Shown here piece by piece: positions 11,737 to 21,540 of a stretch of 64,000 nucleotides of DNA. Both the position numbers and the translations under genes were made by a program. The notes below the pieces were generated by a model. It saw nothing but the letters and a program-made list of their open reading frames with translations, searched no databases and was not told where the DNA came from. Position 1 is the first letter of the stretch, and each line of letters opens with the position of its first letter. The DNA comes from Microglena sp. YARC (lineage: Eukaryota; Chlorophyta; Chlorophyceae; Chlamydomonadales; Chlamydomonadaceae): NCBI GenBank assembly GCA_022414725.1, contig CM039463.1, forward strand, positions 37,222,360 to 37,286,359. Direction: 5' to 3'.

Positions 11737-13141
11737 ATGAAGTCATCGTTTCCACTCCTTACGTGTCCCCATGACATTCTTGATCGTATTGCCAATATTC
11801 TCTTCCAACCCCAAGATTGTATTAGTGTGTAAAAACTCTGCGCAACAGATTTTCAGGATTGCCCCTTACCGAACTGATCCAACCACCACAGCGAGTTGGA
11901 GAGATGATGGCGAAAGGGGGCCGCGCCGACCTTCTAGCAGTATGCTTGGTGTCCAATCCTCTTGTACAGGTTAAGGGCCCCCTACAATTGAGGGCGAACC
12001 AAAATAAAAACAAACTTCTCTATGTGGCTGCCAAGGAAGGTCACACAGATGTCTGCAAGATGCTCATGGATCCAGTGGTGGCTGGAATTGAGTTCAGGGC
12101 CCTGGCGAACTCTAGCGACAGCTGGGCATTGTGGCTGGCTGCCAAGAAAGGTCACGCAGATGTCTGCAAGCTGCTGATGGATCCAGCGGTGGCTGGAATT
12201 GAGTACAGGGCCCGGGCGAACTCTATAGACAGCAGTGCCTTGTGGGCGGCTGCAAAGAGAGGTCACGCAGATGTCTGCAAGCTGCTGATGGATCCAGAGG
12301 TGGCTGGAATTGAGTACAGGGCCCGGGCGAACTCTATCGACAGCCGGGCATTGTGGGCGGCTGCAAAAGAAGGCCACGCAGATGTCTGCAAGCTGCTGAT
12401 GGATCCAGCGTTGGCTGGAATTGAGTTCAGGGCCAGGGCGAACTCTAACGACAGCAGGGCCTTGTCGGCGGCTGCCTATGAAGGTCACGCAGATGTTTGC
12501 AAGCTGCTGATGGATCCAGCGGTGGCTGGAATTGATTTCAGGGCCAGGGCGAACTCTAACGACAGCATGGTATTGTGTCTGGCTGCAAATGAAGGTCACG
12601 CAGATGTCTGCAAGCTGCTGATGGATCCAGCAGTGGCTGGAATTGAGTACAGGGCCAGGGCGAACTCTATCGACAGCCGGGCATTGTGGGCGGTTGCAAA
12701 GGAAGGTCATGCAGATGTCTGCAAGCTGCTGATGGATCCAGTGGTGGCTGGACTTGAGTTCAGGGCCCGGGCGAACGCTAACGACAGCATGGCATTGTGG
12801 GTGGCTGCCAAGGAAGGTCACGCAGATGTCTGCAAGCTGCTCATGGATCCAGCGGTGGCTGGACTTGAGTTCAGGTCCCGGGCGAACTCTACGCACAGCT
12901 TGGCCTTGCGTGAGGCTGCCAAGGAAGGTCACGCAGATGTCTGCAAGCTGCTGATGGATCCAGATGTGACTGGAATTGAGTTCAGGTCCCGGGCGAACTC
13001 TACGCACAGCTGGGCCTTGCGTGAGGCTGCCAAGGCCAGGTCACGCAGAATGTCTGCAAGCTGCTGATGGATCAAGAGGCGGCTGGCCCCGAGTACACGG
13101 CCATTGTGAATATTGACAGCAGCTGGGTCTTGCCACCGTAG
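11737..13141 (+). pseudogene. F-box/ankyrin-repeat gene, copy 4, two or three frameshifts
   Basis: The main open part is 11859-13067 (402 codons) with the linker GEMMAKGGRADLLAVCLVSN, the LQLRANQNKNKLLYVAAKEG entry helix and nine clean 37-residue ankyrin repeats. The F-box before it (PHDILDRIANIL) is out of frame because of an extra A in an A-run near 11830. The last repeat is shifted near 13050. The tail SSWVLPP and TAG end at 13141. Two or three small corrections would restore it, so it may be a functional gene with sequence errors. Confidence 0.8.
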
Positions 13142-13572
13142 AGCAAGTATTTATCCACTCTCCTCAAACTTTTCAGGCTACTTTGAAGATGTAACAGTCC
13201 TTGAATGTTTTGTGTCAATCAATATCCTGAAGACAATATCTGTTGTATTGACAATTTGCACTACACTTGTACACTCGACGGAATACTAAAATGAAACCGT
13301 CTCCTGGAGTGTACGGTACACCTTATGGTGTAGCAACCCACGGGGCAGTGGAACACCATCATGTTTTTTGTAGCCCATCAACCATCACGCATCCCTGCAA
13401 AATGGAAGCGGTCTCCCTTGACCCGCTTGCAGATACCGCCAGGAAAAGTGCCTCTTGCATGCCAGGAAAGTGAAACCCAGGGTTTACAGGGTTTATAGGG
13501 TTTATAGGGTTTATCCCAACTCAGTATTTATTTATACCATCCTGTGCGATTGCATGCATGAACATCCTGAAA
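13142..13572. mobile_element. Fanzor-type terminal repeat remnant plus IS630 scrap and promoter module
   Basis: 13170-13262 matches the 3' end of IS630 copies. A terminal repeat starts at about 13273 (TACACTCGACGGAATACT, then ACACC-TTAT-GGTGT) and continues to about 13430 with sequence also found at 46.38-46.51 kb; the body of the element is absent. From 13430 come TACCGCCAGG, three GGGTTTATAG-like decamers in tandem and TATTTATTTATACC. The next ATG is at 13573. Confidence 0.55.
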
Positions 13573-15050
13573 ATGCATTCGCACACGCGATCATCGTTTC
13601 CTCCTTGCGTGTCCCCATGACATTATTGATCGTATTGCAATATTCTCTTCAAACCCAAAGATTGTATTAGTGTGCAAAACTATGCGCAACAGATTTTCAG
13701 GATTGCCCCTTGCCCGACTGATCCAACCACCACAGAGAGTTGGAGAGATGATGGCGAAAGGGGGGCGCGCCGACCTTCTAGCAGTATGCTTGGTGTCCAA
13801 TCCTCTTGTACAGGTTAATGGCGTACAATTGAGGGCGAACCAAAATGAAAACAAGCTTCTCCATGTGGCTGCCAAGGAAGGTCATGCAGATGTCTGCAAA
13901 GCTGCTCATGGATCCAGCGGTGGCTGGACTTGAGTTCAGGGCCAGGGCGAACTCTAACGAGAAAGCTGGGCATTGTGTGAGGCTGCCTATGAAGGTCACG
14001 CAGATGTCTGCAAGCTGCTCATGGATCCAGATGTGGCTGGAATTGAGTTCAGGGCCCGGGCGAACTCTAGATACAGCAGGGCCTTGGGGGCGGCTGCCCA
14101 TGCAGGTCACGCAGATGTCTGCAAGATGCTGATGGATCCAGCGGTGGCTGGACTTGAGTTCAGGGCCAGGGCGAATTCTGACAACAGCAGTGCCTTGTGG
14201 GCGGCTGCAACGAAAGGTCTCGCAGATGTCTGCAAGCTGCTCATGGATCCAGAGGTGGCTGGAATTGAGTTCAGGGCCAGGCGAACTCTGTCACGACAGC
14301 AGGGCCTTGGGGGGCTGCAACGAAAGGTCTCGCAGATGTCTGCAAGCTGCTCATGGATCCAGAGGTGGCTGGACTTGAGTTCAGGGCCCAGGCGAACTCT
14401 CACGACAGCAGGGCCTTGGGGGAGGCTGCAACAAAAGGTCACGCAGATGTCTGCAATCTGCTGATGGATCCAGCGGTGGCTGGACTCAAGTACAGGGCCA
14501 GGGCGAACTCTATAGACAGCAGGGCCTTGGGGGCGGCTGCCAAGGCAGGTCACGCAGATGTCTGCAAGCTGCTGATGGATCCAGTGGTGGCTGGACTCAA
14601 GTTCAGGGCCAGGGCGAACTCTAGCCAGCAGGGCCTTGTGGAGGCTGCCAAGGGAGGTCACGCAGATGTCTGCAAGCTGCTTATGGATCCAGAGGTGGCT
14701 GGAATTGAGTTCAGGGCCCGGGCAGACTCTAAAGACAGCAGGGCATTGTGGGAGGCTGCAAGGGAAGGTCACGCAGATGTCTGCAAGCTGCTGATGGATC
14801 CAGAGGTGGCTGGAATTGAGTTCAGGGCCCGGGCAGACTCTAACGACAGCAGGGCATTGTGGGAGGCTGCAAGGCAGATCACGCAGATGTCTGCAAGCTG
14901 CTGATGGATCCAGAGGTTGGCTGGACTTAGTATAGGTCCATTGGGGTAGGTTGCCAATGAAGGTCACGCAGATGTCTGCAATGGATCCAGCAGTGAATGG
15001 ACTCAATTTCAGGGCCATTGTGAAACTTGACACGTTTCTTTCTTGCCACC
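13573..15050 (+). pseudogene. F-box/ankyrin-repeat gene, copy 5, frameshifted and 3' end capped by a terminal repeat
   Basis: It starts MHSHTRSS and then loses one base in the F-box. Open parts are 13670-13933, 13973-14464 and 14353-14904, together about 11 ankyrin repeats of the family type. The end matches the family up to TTGCCACC at 15050, where the stop codon expected in the tail is replaced by a terminal repeat beginning at 15052. The element therefore inserted at, or recombined with, the last codons of the gene. A similar event ends copy 6. Confidence 0.75.
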
Positions 15051-15051
15051 T

Positions 15052-15440
15052 TACACTCGACGGAATACTAAAATGAAACCGTTTTCTGGAGTGTACGGTA
15101 CACCTTATGGTGTAGCAATCCAAGGGGCGTGGAACACCAATACGATGTTTGTAGCCCATCAACAACCACCAGCCCTTGCAGGATGTTAACGGAATATCGC
15201 GGTTCTTTGACCCATCAATTCCATGCAGTGCAGCCTGCGCAGACGGCACCGGTCCGTAAGTGCTGGGTTTACTGGAGAGAATCGCAGTCCTCGTAAGGGT
15301 ACCGCTTATCGGTGTTGTCGACAAATGAGAGGGGGCTAAGCCACCCTCCTGTGTTTTGAATCAACAAATTGCAGGATGTTTATCGTGTTCAGATCACGGC
15401 TCTCCATCCTGCCAAACTGGTCGCGATAAGAGACCTTTGG
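15052..15440 (-). mobile_element. Fanzor-element remnant with one terminal repeat
   Basis: It begins with TACACTCGACGGAATACT and the ACACC-TTAT-GGTGT hairpin. It then shows patchy similarity to the C-terminal coding part of the Fanzor element at 52.8-53.1 kb (CCATCAATTCCATGCAGTG, GAGAATCGCAGTCCTCGT, and a stretch ending in GACCTTTGG near 15437). The reading frame is destroyed. Divergence from the 53-kb copy is larger than for the palindromic element, suggesting an older insertion. Confidence 0.6.
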
Positions 15441-15886
15441 AGTCTCCTTCAATGGGGTGTGACCCAACTTACAGAACGCAGTGTCGAGCGAAGTGTAGAA
15501 TATAAACACATACAAGAGGATTTCTTTGCTGGACTCGGGCCATATTATGTAACATAATCGTCCTTGTCCGAGCCTTTTATTTGGGATGTTTCATTTTACT
15601 GTTGCCGAATGTCCATTGTAAACACCGCACTTAAGAGATCGACTTCTTAAAAACACGGGGTCTTTGTTGATTTCACCAACTCTTAACGCCAATTTTCTAA
15701 CGGCGATCCACTCGTACACTTTATTTCCATCTGATATATGTTTCATTTTACTGTTCCGCCGACTGTAGGGCAAGATGTATTACATCGAACTCTCCTCAGA
15801 AATGTGTTCAGTTACAAAATGATCGCTTGCGTGTGCCCAAACTTCCAGAATACTTAAAGTAATAGAAAAATGTAGTTACATCGAAC
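15441..15886 (-). mobile_element. IS630-type remnant (N-terminal part) with terminal repeat; spacer to copy 6
   Basis: 15590-15773 on the minus strand begins with the terminal repeat TACAGTCGGCGGAACAGTAA (15754-15773) and encodes a piece of the transposase N-terminus (RKLAL, as at 57.87 kb) before decaying. 15441-15590 contains nothing I recognise. The last 100 bases before the ATG at 15887 lack the GGGTTTATAG decamers and TATTTATTTATACC box present before other ankyrin genes, so copy 6 may be silent or use another promoter. Confidence 0.5.
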
Positions 15887-17734
15887 ATGCAGTCGCACAC
15901 GCGATCATCGTTTCCACTCCTTGCGTGTCCCCATGACATTCTTGATCATATTGCACTATTCTCTTCCAACCCAAAGATTGTATTAGTGTGTAAAACTCTG
16001 CATAACAGATTTTCTGGATGGCCCCTTACCGGACAGATCCAACCACCACAGAGAGTTGGAGAGATGATGGCGAAAGGGGGGCGCGCCGACCTTCTAGCAG
16101 TATGCTTGGTGTCCAATCCTCTTGTACAAGTTAAGGGGGCCCTACAATTGAGGGCGAACCAAAATAAAAATAAGCTTCTCTATGTGGCTGCCAAGGAAGG
16201 TCACGCAGATGTATGCAAACTGCTGATGGATCCAGCAGTGGCTGGAGTTCAGTTCAGGGCCAGGGCGAACCATATCAACAGCATGGTCTTGTGGCTGGCT
16301 GCCAAGGCAGGTCACGCAGATGTCTGCAAGCTGCTAATGGATCCAGAGGTGGCTGGACTTGAGTTCAGAGCCCTGGCAAACTCTAGAAACAGCAGGGCCT
16401 TGTGGGCGGCTGCCAATAAAGGTCACGCAGATGTCTGCAAGCTGCTCATGGATCCAGAGGTGGCCGGAATTGAGTTCAGGGCCAGGGCGAACCATATGAA
16501 CAGCTGGGCCTTGCGTGAGGCTGCCTATGCAGGTCACGCAGATGTCTGCAAGATGCTGATGGATCCAGATGTGGCTGGACTTGAGTACATGGCCCTGGCG
16601 AACTCTACGAACAGCGGGGCCTTGTGGGAGGCTGCCAAGGCAGGTCACGCAGATGTCTGCAAGCTGCTGATGGATCCAGAGGTGGCTGGACTTGAGTACA
16701 TGGCCCAGGCGAACTCTAGAGACAGCATTGCCTTGTGTGAGGCTGCCAAGGCCGGTCACGCAGATGTCTGCTTGCTGCTCATGGATCCAGCGGTGGCTGG
16801 AATTGAGTACAGGGCCCGGGCGAACAATATCAACAGCAGGGCCTTGGGGGCGGCTGCTAGAGAAGGTCACGCAGATGTCTGCAAGCTGCTTATGGATCCA
16901 GCGGTGGCTGGACTTGAGTATAGGGCCCGGGCGAACGCTAGCGACAGCTGGGCCTTGTGTGAGGCTTCCAAGGCGGGTCACGCAGATATCTGCTTGCTTT
17001 TGATGGATCCAGCGGTTGCTGGACTCAAGTACAGGGCCCGGGCGAACTCTAGCGACAGCAGGGCCTTGTGGGAGGCTGCCAATGAAGGTCACGCAGATGT
17101 CTGCAAGCTGCTCATGGATCCAGCTGTGGTTGGACTTGAGTACAGGGCCCTGGCGAACTCTATCGACAGCAGGGCCTTGTGTGCGGCTGCCAAGGAAGGA
17201 CACGAAGATGTCTGCAAGATGCTCATGAATCCAGCGGTGGCTGGAATTGAGTACATGGCCCTGGCGAACTCTAGAGACAGTAGGGCATTGTGTGCGGCTG
17301 CCAAGGAAGGTCACGCAGATGTATGCAAGCTGCTCATGGATCCAGTGGTGGCTGGAATTGAGTACATAGCCAGGGCGAACCCTAACGACAGCAGGGCATT
17401 GTGGCTGGCTGCCAAGGCAGGTCACGCAGATGTCTGCAAGCTGCTGATGGATCCAGCGGTGGCTGGAATTGAGTTCAGGGCCAGGGCTAACCATATCAAC
17501 AGCAGGGCCTTGGTGGCGGCTGCAAAGGCAGGTCACACAGATGTCTGCAAGCTGCTGATGGATCCAGAGGTGGCTGGAATTGAGTTCAGGGCCCGGGCGA
17601 ACTCTTCCAACAGCTGGGCATTGTGTGAGGCTGCAAAGGAAGGGCACGCAGATGTCAGATTGCTTTTGATGGATGTACAGTCAACGGAATACTTGAATGA
17701 AACCGCTTCGTGTACGGCACACCTTGCGGTGTAA
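15887..17734 (+). CDS. F-box/ankyrin-repeat protein, copy 6 (615 aa)
   Basis: Residues 1-50 are the F-box-like region (MQSHTRSSFPLLACPHDILD, then VLVCKTLHNRFSG), residues 50-95 the conserved linker GEMMAKGGRADLLAVCLVSN, and the rest 14 ankyrin repeats of 37 residues, variable mainly at two loop stretches (after RARAN and after MDP). F-box proteins of this layout usually recruit Skp1/Cullin ubiquitin ligases while the ankyrins hold the target; that is family knowledge, not shown here. The C-terminus is odd: after LLLMD the frame enters a transposon terminal repeat at 17676, which supplies about the last 19 residues (VQSTEYLNETA and on) and the stop. The usual tail is lost. It also lacks the family promoter. 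Confidence 0.88.
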   Translation: MQSHTRSSFPLLACPHDILDHIALFSSNPKIVLVCKTLHNRFSGWPLTGQIQPPQRVGEMMAKGGRADLLAVCLVSNPLVQVKGALQLRANQNKNKLLYVAAKEGHADVCKLLMDPAVAGVQFRARANHINSMVLWLAAKAGHADVCKLLMDPEVAGLEFRALANSRNSRALWAAANKGHADVCKLLMDPEVAGIEFRARANHMNSWALREAAYAGHADVCKMLMDPDVAGLEYMALANSTNSGALWEAAKAGHADVCKLLMDPEVAGLEYMAQANSRDSIALCEAAKAGHADVCLLLMDPAVAGIEYRARANNINSRALGAAAREGHADVCKLLMDPAVAGLEYRARANASDSWALCEASKAGHADICLLLMDPAVAGLKYRARANSSDSRALWEAANEGHADVCKLLMDPAVVGLEYRALANSIDSRALCAAAKEGHEDVCKMLMNPAVAGIEYMALANSRDSRALCAAAKEGHADVCKLLMDPVVAGIEYIARANPNDSRALWLAAKAGHADVCKLLMDPAVAGIEFRARANHINSRALVAAAKAGHTDVCKLLMDPEVAGIEFRARANSSNSWALCEAAKEGHADVRLLLMDVQSTEYLNETASCTAHLAV

Positions 17735-18047
17735 CCTAATGTTGTCGCGACCATTTCGAGATGGTTTCGGAACCTGGTCTGGTTGGAATCGAAATTCATC
17801 GGAGAGCTAAATCTCTGGTTGGCGAGTGAGTCGTTCGTACGGCTCTAACTTCTGCTTTGAAAATTCAAAAGAATCGCCGGGAGGCAGGAACACCCATTCT
17901 ATACCGCTTGCAGATACCGCCAGGAAAAGTGCCTCTTGCATGCCAGGAAAGTGAAACCCAGGGTTTATAGGGTTTATAGGGTTTATCCAAACTCAGTATT
18001 TATTTATACCATCCTGTGCGCTTGCATGCATTGTATGTTCATCGAAC
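17676..18047. promoter_or_regulatory. Terminal-repeat remnant followed by ankyrin promoter module
   Basis: 17676-17755 is the outer end of the Fanzor-type terminal repeat (TACAGTCAACGGAATACT, ACACC-TTGC-GGTGT hairpin, AACCTAATGTTGTCGCGACC), with no transposon body. At about 17756 it switches to the dispersed module (TTTCGGAACCTGGTCTGG, CGCCGGGAGGCAGGAACACC), then AGATACCGCCAGG, GGGTTTATAG decamers and TATTTATTTATACC. The ATG of copy 7 is at 18048. Confidence 0.6.
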
Positions 18048-19586
18048 ATGCAGTCGCACACGCGATCATCGTTTCCACTACTTACGTGTCCCCATGACAT
18101 TCTTGATCGTATTGCCCTATTCTCTTCCAACCCAAAGATTGTATTAGTGTGTAAAACTCTGCACAACAGATTTTCTGGATGGCCCCTTACCGGACTGATC
18201 CAACCACCACAGCGAGTTGGAGAGATGATGGCGAAAGGGGGGCGCGCCGACCTTCTAGCAGTATGCTTGGTGTCCAATCCTCTTGTAAAGGTGAACGGGG
18301 TCCTACAATTGAGGGCGAACCAAAATGAAAACAATCTTCTCCATGTGGCTGCCAAGGAAGGTCACGCAGATGTCTGCAAGCTGCTCATGGATCCAGAGGT
18401 GGCTGGAATTGAGTTCAGGGCCAGGGCGAACTCTAGAGAAAGCTGGGCCTTGTGGGCGGCTGCCAATGAAGGTCACGCAGATGTCTGCAAGCTGCTCATG
18501 GATCCAGAGGTGGCCGGACTTGAGTTCAGGGCCAGGGCGAACTCTATCGACAGCAGGGCCTTGTGGACGGCTGCAAGGGAAGGTCATGCAGATGTATGCA
18601 AGCTGCTGATGGATCCAGCGGTGGCTGGAATTGAGTTCAGGGCCAGGGCGAACTCTAGCGAAAGCAGGGCCTTGTGGGTTGCTGCAGAGGAAGGTCACGC
18701 AGATGTCTGCAAGATGCTCATGGATCCAGCGGTGACTGGAATTGTGCTAAGGGCCATGGCGAACTCTAGAGACAGCTGGGCATTGTGGGCGGCTGCCAAT
18801 GCAGGTCACGCAGATGTCTGCAAGCTGCTCATGGATCCAGAGGTGGCTGGAATTGAGTTCAGGGGCAGGGCGAACTCTATCGACAGCAGGGCCTTGTGGG
18901 CGGCTGCAAGGGAAGGTCACGCAGATGTCTGCAAGCTGCTGATGGATCCAGAGGTGGCTGGACTAGAGTACAGGGGTAGGGCGAACGATATGGCCAGCTG
19001 GGCCTTGTGTGAGGCTGCAAAGGAAGGGCACGCAGATGTCTGCAAGCTGCTGATGGATCCAGTGGTGGCTGGACTTGAGTTCAAGGCCCGGGCGAACTCT
19101 ATCAACAGCATGGCCTTGGAGGCGGCGGCCAATGCAGGCCACGCAGATGTCTGCAAGATGCTTATGGATCCAGAGGTGGCTGGACTTGAGTACAGGGCCA
19201 GGGCGAACTCTAGCGCCAGCAGGGCCTTGTTGGATGCTGCACAGGCAGGTCACGCAGATGTCTGCTCGCTTTTGATGGATCCAGATGTGGCTGGACTTGA
19301 GTTCAGGGCCCAGGCGAACTCTAGCAACAGCAGGGCATTGTGGGCGGCCGCCAGTGAAGGTCACGCAGATGTTTGCAAGATGCTCATGGATCCAGCGGTG
19401 GCTGGACTTGAGTTCAGGGCCAGGGCGAACTCTAGAGACAGCAGGGCTTTGTGGGCGGCTGCCAAGGCAGGTCACGCAGATGTCTGCTCGCTTTTGATGG
19501 ATCCAGAGGCGACTGGCCCCGAGTACAGGGCCCTTGTGAATATTGACAGCAGCTACCGCCAGACAAGTGCAACCCAGGGTTTATAG
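18048..19586 (+). CDS. F-box/ankyrin-repeat protein, copy 7 (512 aa)
   Basis: An intact frame from MQSHTRSSFPLLTCPHDILD through the F-box and linker into 11 ankyrin repeats of 37 residues. Two repeats (9 and 11) have CSLLMDP in place of CKLLMDP. The final repeat has the family cap (PEATGPEYRALVNIDSS), but instead of WVLPP the frame runs into the promoter of the next gene, adding YRQTSATQGL before a TAG inside GGGTTTATAG. The spacer between copies 7 and 8 is thus shortened to about 75 bases, a likely recombination junction. Function as for the family: target binding for ubiquitination (inference). Confidence 0.9.
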   Translation: MQSHTRSSFPLLTCPHDILDRIALFSSNPKIVLVCKTLHNRFSGWPLTGLIQPPQRVGEMMAKGGRADLLAVCLVSNPLVKVNGVLQLRANQNENNLLHVAAKEGHADVCKLLMDPEVAGIEFRARANSRESWALWAAANEGHADVCKLLMDPEVAGLEFRARANSIDSRALWTAAREGHADVCKLLMDPAVAGIEFRARANSSESRALWVAAEEGHADVCKMLMDPAVTGIVLRAMANSRDSWALWAAANAGHADVCKLLMDPEVAGIEFRGRANSIDSRALWAAAREGHADVCKLLMDPEVAGLEYRGRANDMASWALCEAAKEGHADVCKLLMDPVVAGLEFKARANSINSMALEAAANAGHADVCKMLMDPEVAGLEYRARANSSASRALLDAAQAGHADVCSLLMDPDVAGLEFRAQANSSNSRALWAAASEGHADVCKMLMDPAVAGLEFRARANSRDSRALWAAAKAGHADVCSLLMDPEATGPEYRALVNIDSSYRQTSATQGL

Positions 19587-19660
19587 GGTTTATCCCAACT
19601 CAGTATTTATTTATACCATCCTGTGCGCTTGCACGCATTGTACAAACATGTTCATCGAAC
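19555..19660 (+). promoter_or_regulatory. Ankyrin-family promoter module (copy 8)
   Basis: CGCCAGACAAGTGCAACC, two GGGTTTATAG-type decamers, then ATTTATTTATACC and CATCCTGTGCGC, about 50 bases ahead of the ATG at 19661. It overlaps the 3' end of copy 7, which terminates inside it. Assigned by conservation only. Confidence 0.55.
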
Positions 19661-21493
19661 ATGCATTCGCACACGCGATCATTCCTAACGTTTCCCCATG
19701 ACATTCTTGATCGTATTGCCATATTATCTTCCAACCCAAAGATTGTATTAGTGTGTAAAACTCTGAACAACAGATTTTCTGGATGGCCCCTTACCGGACT
19801 GATCCAACCACCACAGAGAGTTGGAGAGATGTTGGCGAAAGGGGGGCGCGCCGACCTTCTAGCAGTATGCTTGGTGTCCAATCCTCTTGTACAGGTTAAG
19901 GGGGCCCTACAATTGAGGGCGAACCAAAATGAAAACAAGCTTCTCTATGTGGCTGCCCAGGAAGGTCACGCAGATGTCTGCAAGCTGCTGATGGATCCAG
20001 ATGTGGCTGGACTTGAGTTCAGGGCCCGGGCGAACTCTAGAGACAGCTGGGCATTGTGGAAGGCTGCAAAGGAAGGTCATGCAGATGTCTGCAAGCTGCT
20101 GATGGATCCAGAGGTGGCTGGACTTGAGTATAGGGCCCGGGCGAACACTAGCGAAAGCTGGGTATTGTGGGCGGCTGCCAAGGAAGGTCACGCAGATGTA
20201 TGCAAGCTGCTGATGGATCCAGAGGTGGCTGGAATTGAGTTCAGGGCCAGGGCGAACTATAACGCCAGCTGGGCATTGTGTGAGGCTGCCAAGGCAGGTC
20301 ACGCAGATGTCTGCAAGCTGCTCATGGATCCAGAGGTGGCTGGACTTGAGTTCAGGGCCAGGGCGAACTCTAGCGACAGCAGGGCCTTGTTGGCGGCTGC
20401 CAGTGAAGGTCACGCAGATGTTTGCAAGCTGCTCATGGATCCAGCGGTGGCTGGACTTGAGTATAGGGCCCGGGCGAACACTAGCGGCAGCTGGGTCTTG
20501 TGGGCGGCTGCAAGGGAAGGTCACGCAGATGTCTGCAAGCTGCTCATGGATCCAGAGGTGGCTGGAATTGAGTTCAGGGCCAGGGCGAACTCTAACGCCA
20601 GCTGGGCATTGTGTGAGGCTGCCTATGCAGGTCACGCAGATGTCTGCAAGCTGCTCATGGATCCAGCGGTGGCTGGAATTGAGTTCAGGGCCAGGGCTAA
20701 CTCTAGAGACAGCATGGCCTTGTGTGAGGCTGCAACGAAAGGTCATGCATATGTTTGCAAGCTGCTCATGGATCCAGAGGTGGCTGGACTTGAGAAAAGG
20801 GCCAGGGCGAACCAAAAGGCCAGCTGGGCCTTGTGTGAGGCTGCAAAGGAAGGTCACGCAGATGTCTGCAAGATGCTCATGGATCCAGTGGTGGCTGGAC
20901 TTGAGTTCAGGGCCTTGGCGAACTCTAACGCCAGCAGGGCCTTGTGGGAGGCTGCAAAGGAAGGTCATGCAGATGTCTGCAAGCTGCTCATGGATCCAGT
21001 GGTGGCTGGACTTGAGTTCAGGGCCAGGGCGAACTCTAGAGACAGCTGGGCATTGAGGGTGGCTGCACAGGCAGGTCACGCCGATGTATGCAAGCTGCTG
21101 ATGGATCCAGAGGTTGCTGGACTTGAGTTCAGGGCCCGGGCGAACTCTAACGACAGCTGGGCATTGTGGGCGGCGGCCAATGCAGGTCACGCAGATGTAT
21201 GCAAGCTGCTGATGGATCCAGAGGTGGCTGGAATTGAGTTCAGGGCCAGGGCGAACACTTTCGACAGCAGGGCCTTGAGTGTGGCTGCCAAGGAAGGTCA
21301 CGCAGATGTCTGCAAGCTGCTGATAGATCCAGAGGTGGCTGGACTTGAGTACAGGGCCAGGGCGAACTCTAGCGACAGCTGGGCCTTGTTTGAGGCTGCG
21401 AAGGCTGGTCACGCAGATGTCTGCAAGCTGCTCATGGATCCAGAGGCGGCTTGCCCAGAGTACAGGGCCCTTGTGAATCTTGACAGCAGCTGA
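19661..21493 (+). CDS. F-box/ankyrin-repeat protein, copy 8 (610 aa)
   Basis: The best preserved member: MHSHTRSFLTFPHDILDRIA F-box start, VLVCKTLNNRFSG, linker GEMLAKGGRADLLAVCLVSN and 14 ankyrin repeats, closing with MDPEAACPEYRALVNLDSS and TGA. Repeats differ mostly at a few positions (E/A/D/V after MDP; I or L then E then F or Y; the four residues after RAN; R, W or M before AL), as if drawn from a small set of alternatives. Repeat 8 is the most divergent (KGHAYV, LEKRARANQKAS). After the stop, about 55 bases of orphan ankyrin sequence lead into an IS630 remnant. Confidence 0.9.
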   Translation: MHSHTRSFLTFPHDILDRIAILSSNPKIVLVCKTLNNRFSGWPLTGLIQPPQRVGEMLAKGGRADLLAVCLVSNPLVQVKGALQLRANQNENKLLYVAAQEGHADVCKLLMDPDVAGLEFRARANSRDSWALWKAAKEGHADVCKLLMDPEVAGLEYRARANTSESWVLWAAAKEGHADVCKLLMDPEVAGIEFRARANYNASWALCEAAKAGHADVCKLLMDPEVAGLEFRARANSSDSRALLAAASEGHADVCKLLMDPAVAGLEYRARANTSGSWVLWAAAREGHADVCKLLMDPEVAGIEFRARANSNASWALCEAAYAGHADVCKLLMDPAVAGIEFRARANSRDSMALCEAATKGHAYVCKLLMDPEVAGLEKRARANQKASWALCEAAKEGHADVCKMLMDPVVAGLEFRALANSNASRALWEAAKEGHADVCKLLMDPVVAGLEFRARANSRDSWALRVAAQAGHADVCKLLMDPEVAGLEFRARANSNDSWALWAAANAGHADVCKLLMDPEVAGIEFRARANTFDSRALSVAAKEGHADVCKLLIDPEVAGLEYRARANSSDSWALFEAAKAGHADVCKLLMDPEAACPEYRALVNLDSS

Positions 21494-21540
21494 CTTGAGT
21501 TCATGGGCAGGGCGAACTCTATCGACAGCAGGTGCTTGTG

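Noticed and set aside
13487..13525. Telomere-like repeat (GGGTTTATAG decamers)
   Set aside because: Only two to four units, always in the same position before ankyrin genes, and ten bases rather than a telomere unit.
16334..17647. Long minus-strand open frame across ankyrin copy 6 (and similar antisense frames of 341-501 codons in copies 4, 7, 8, 9)
   Set aside because: The repeat is 111 bp, a multiple of three and nearly identical each time. If one antisense unit lacks stops, all do. The translation is a monotonous RVRPGPELNSSHLWIHQQLA pattern without a family or start signals.
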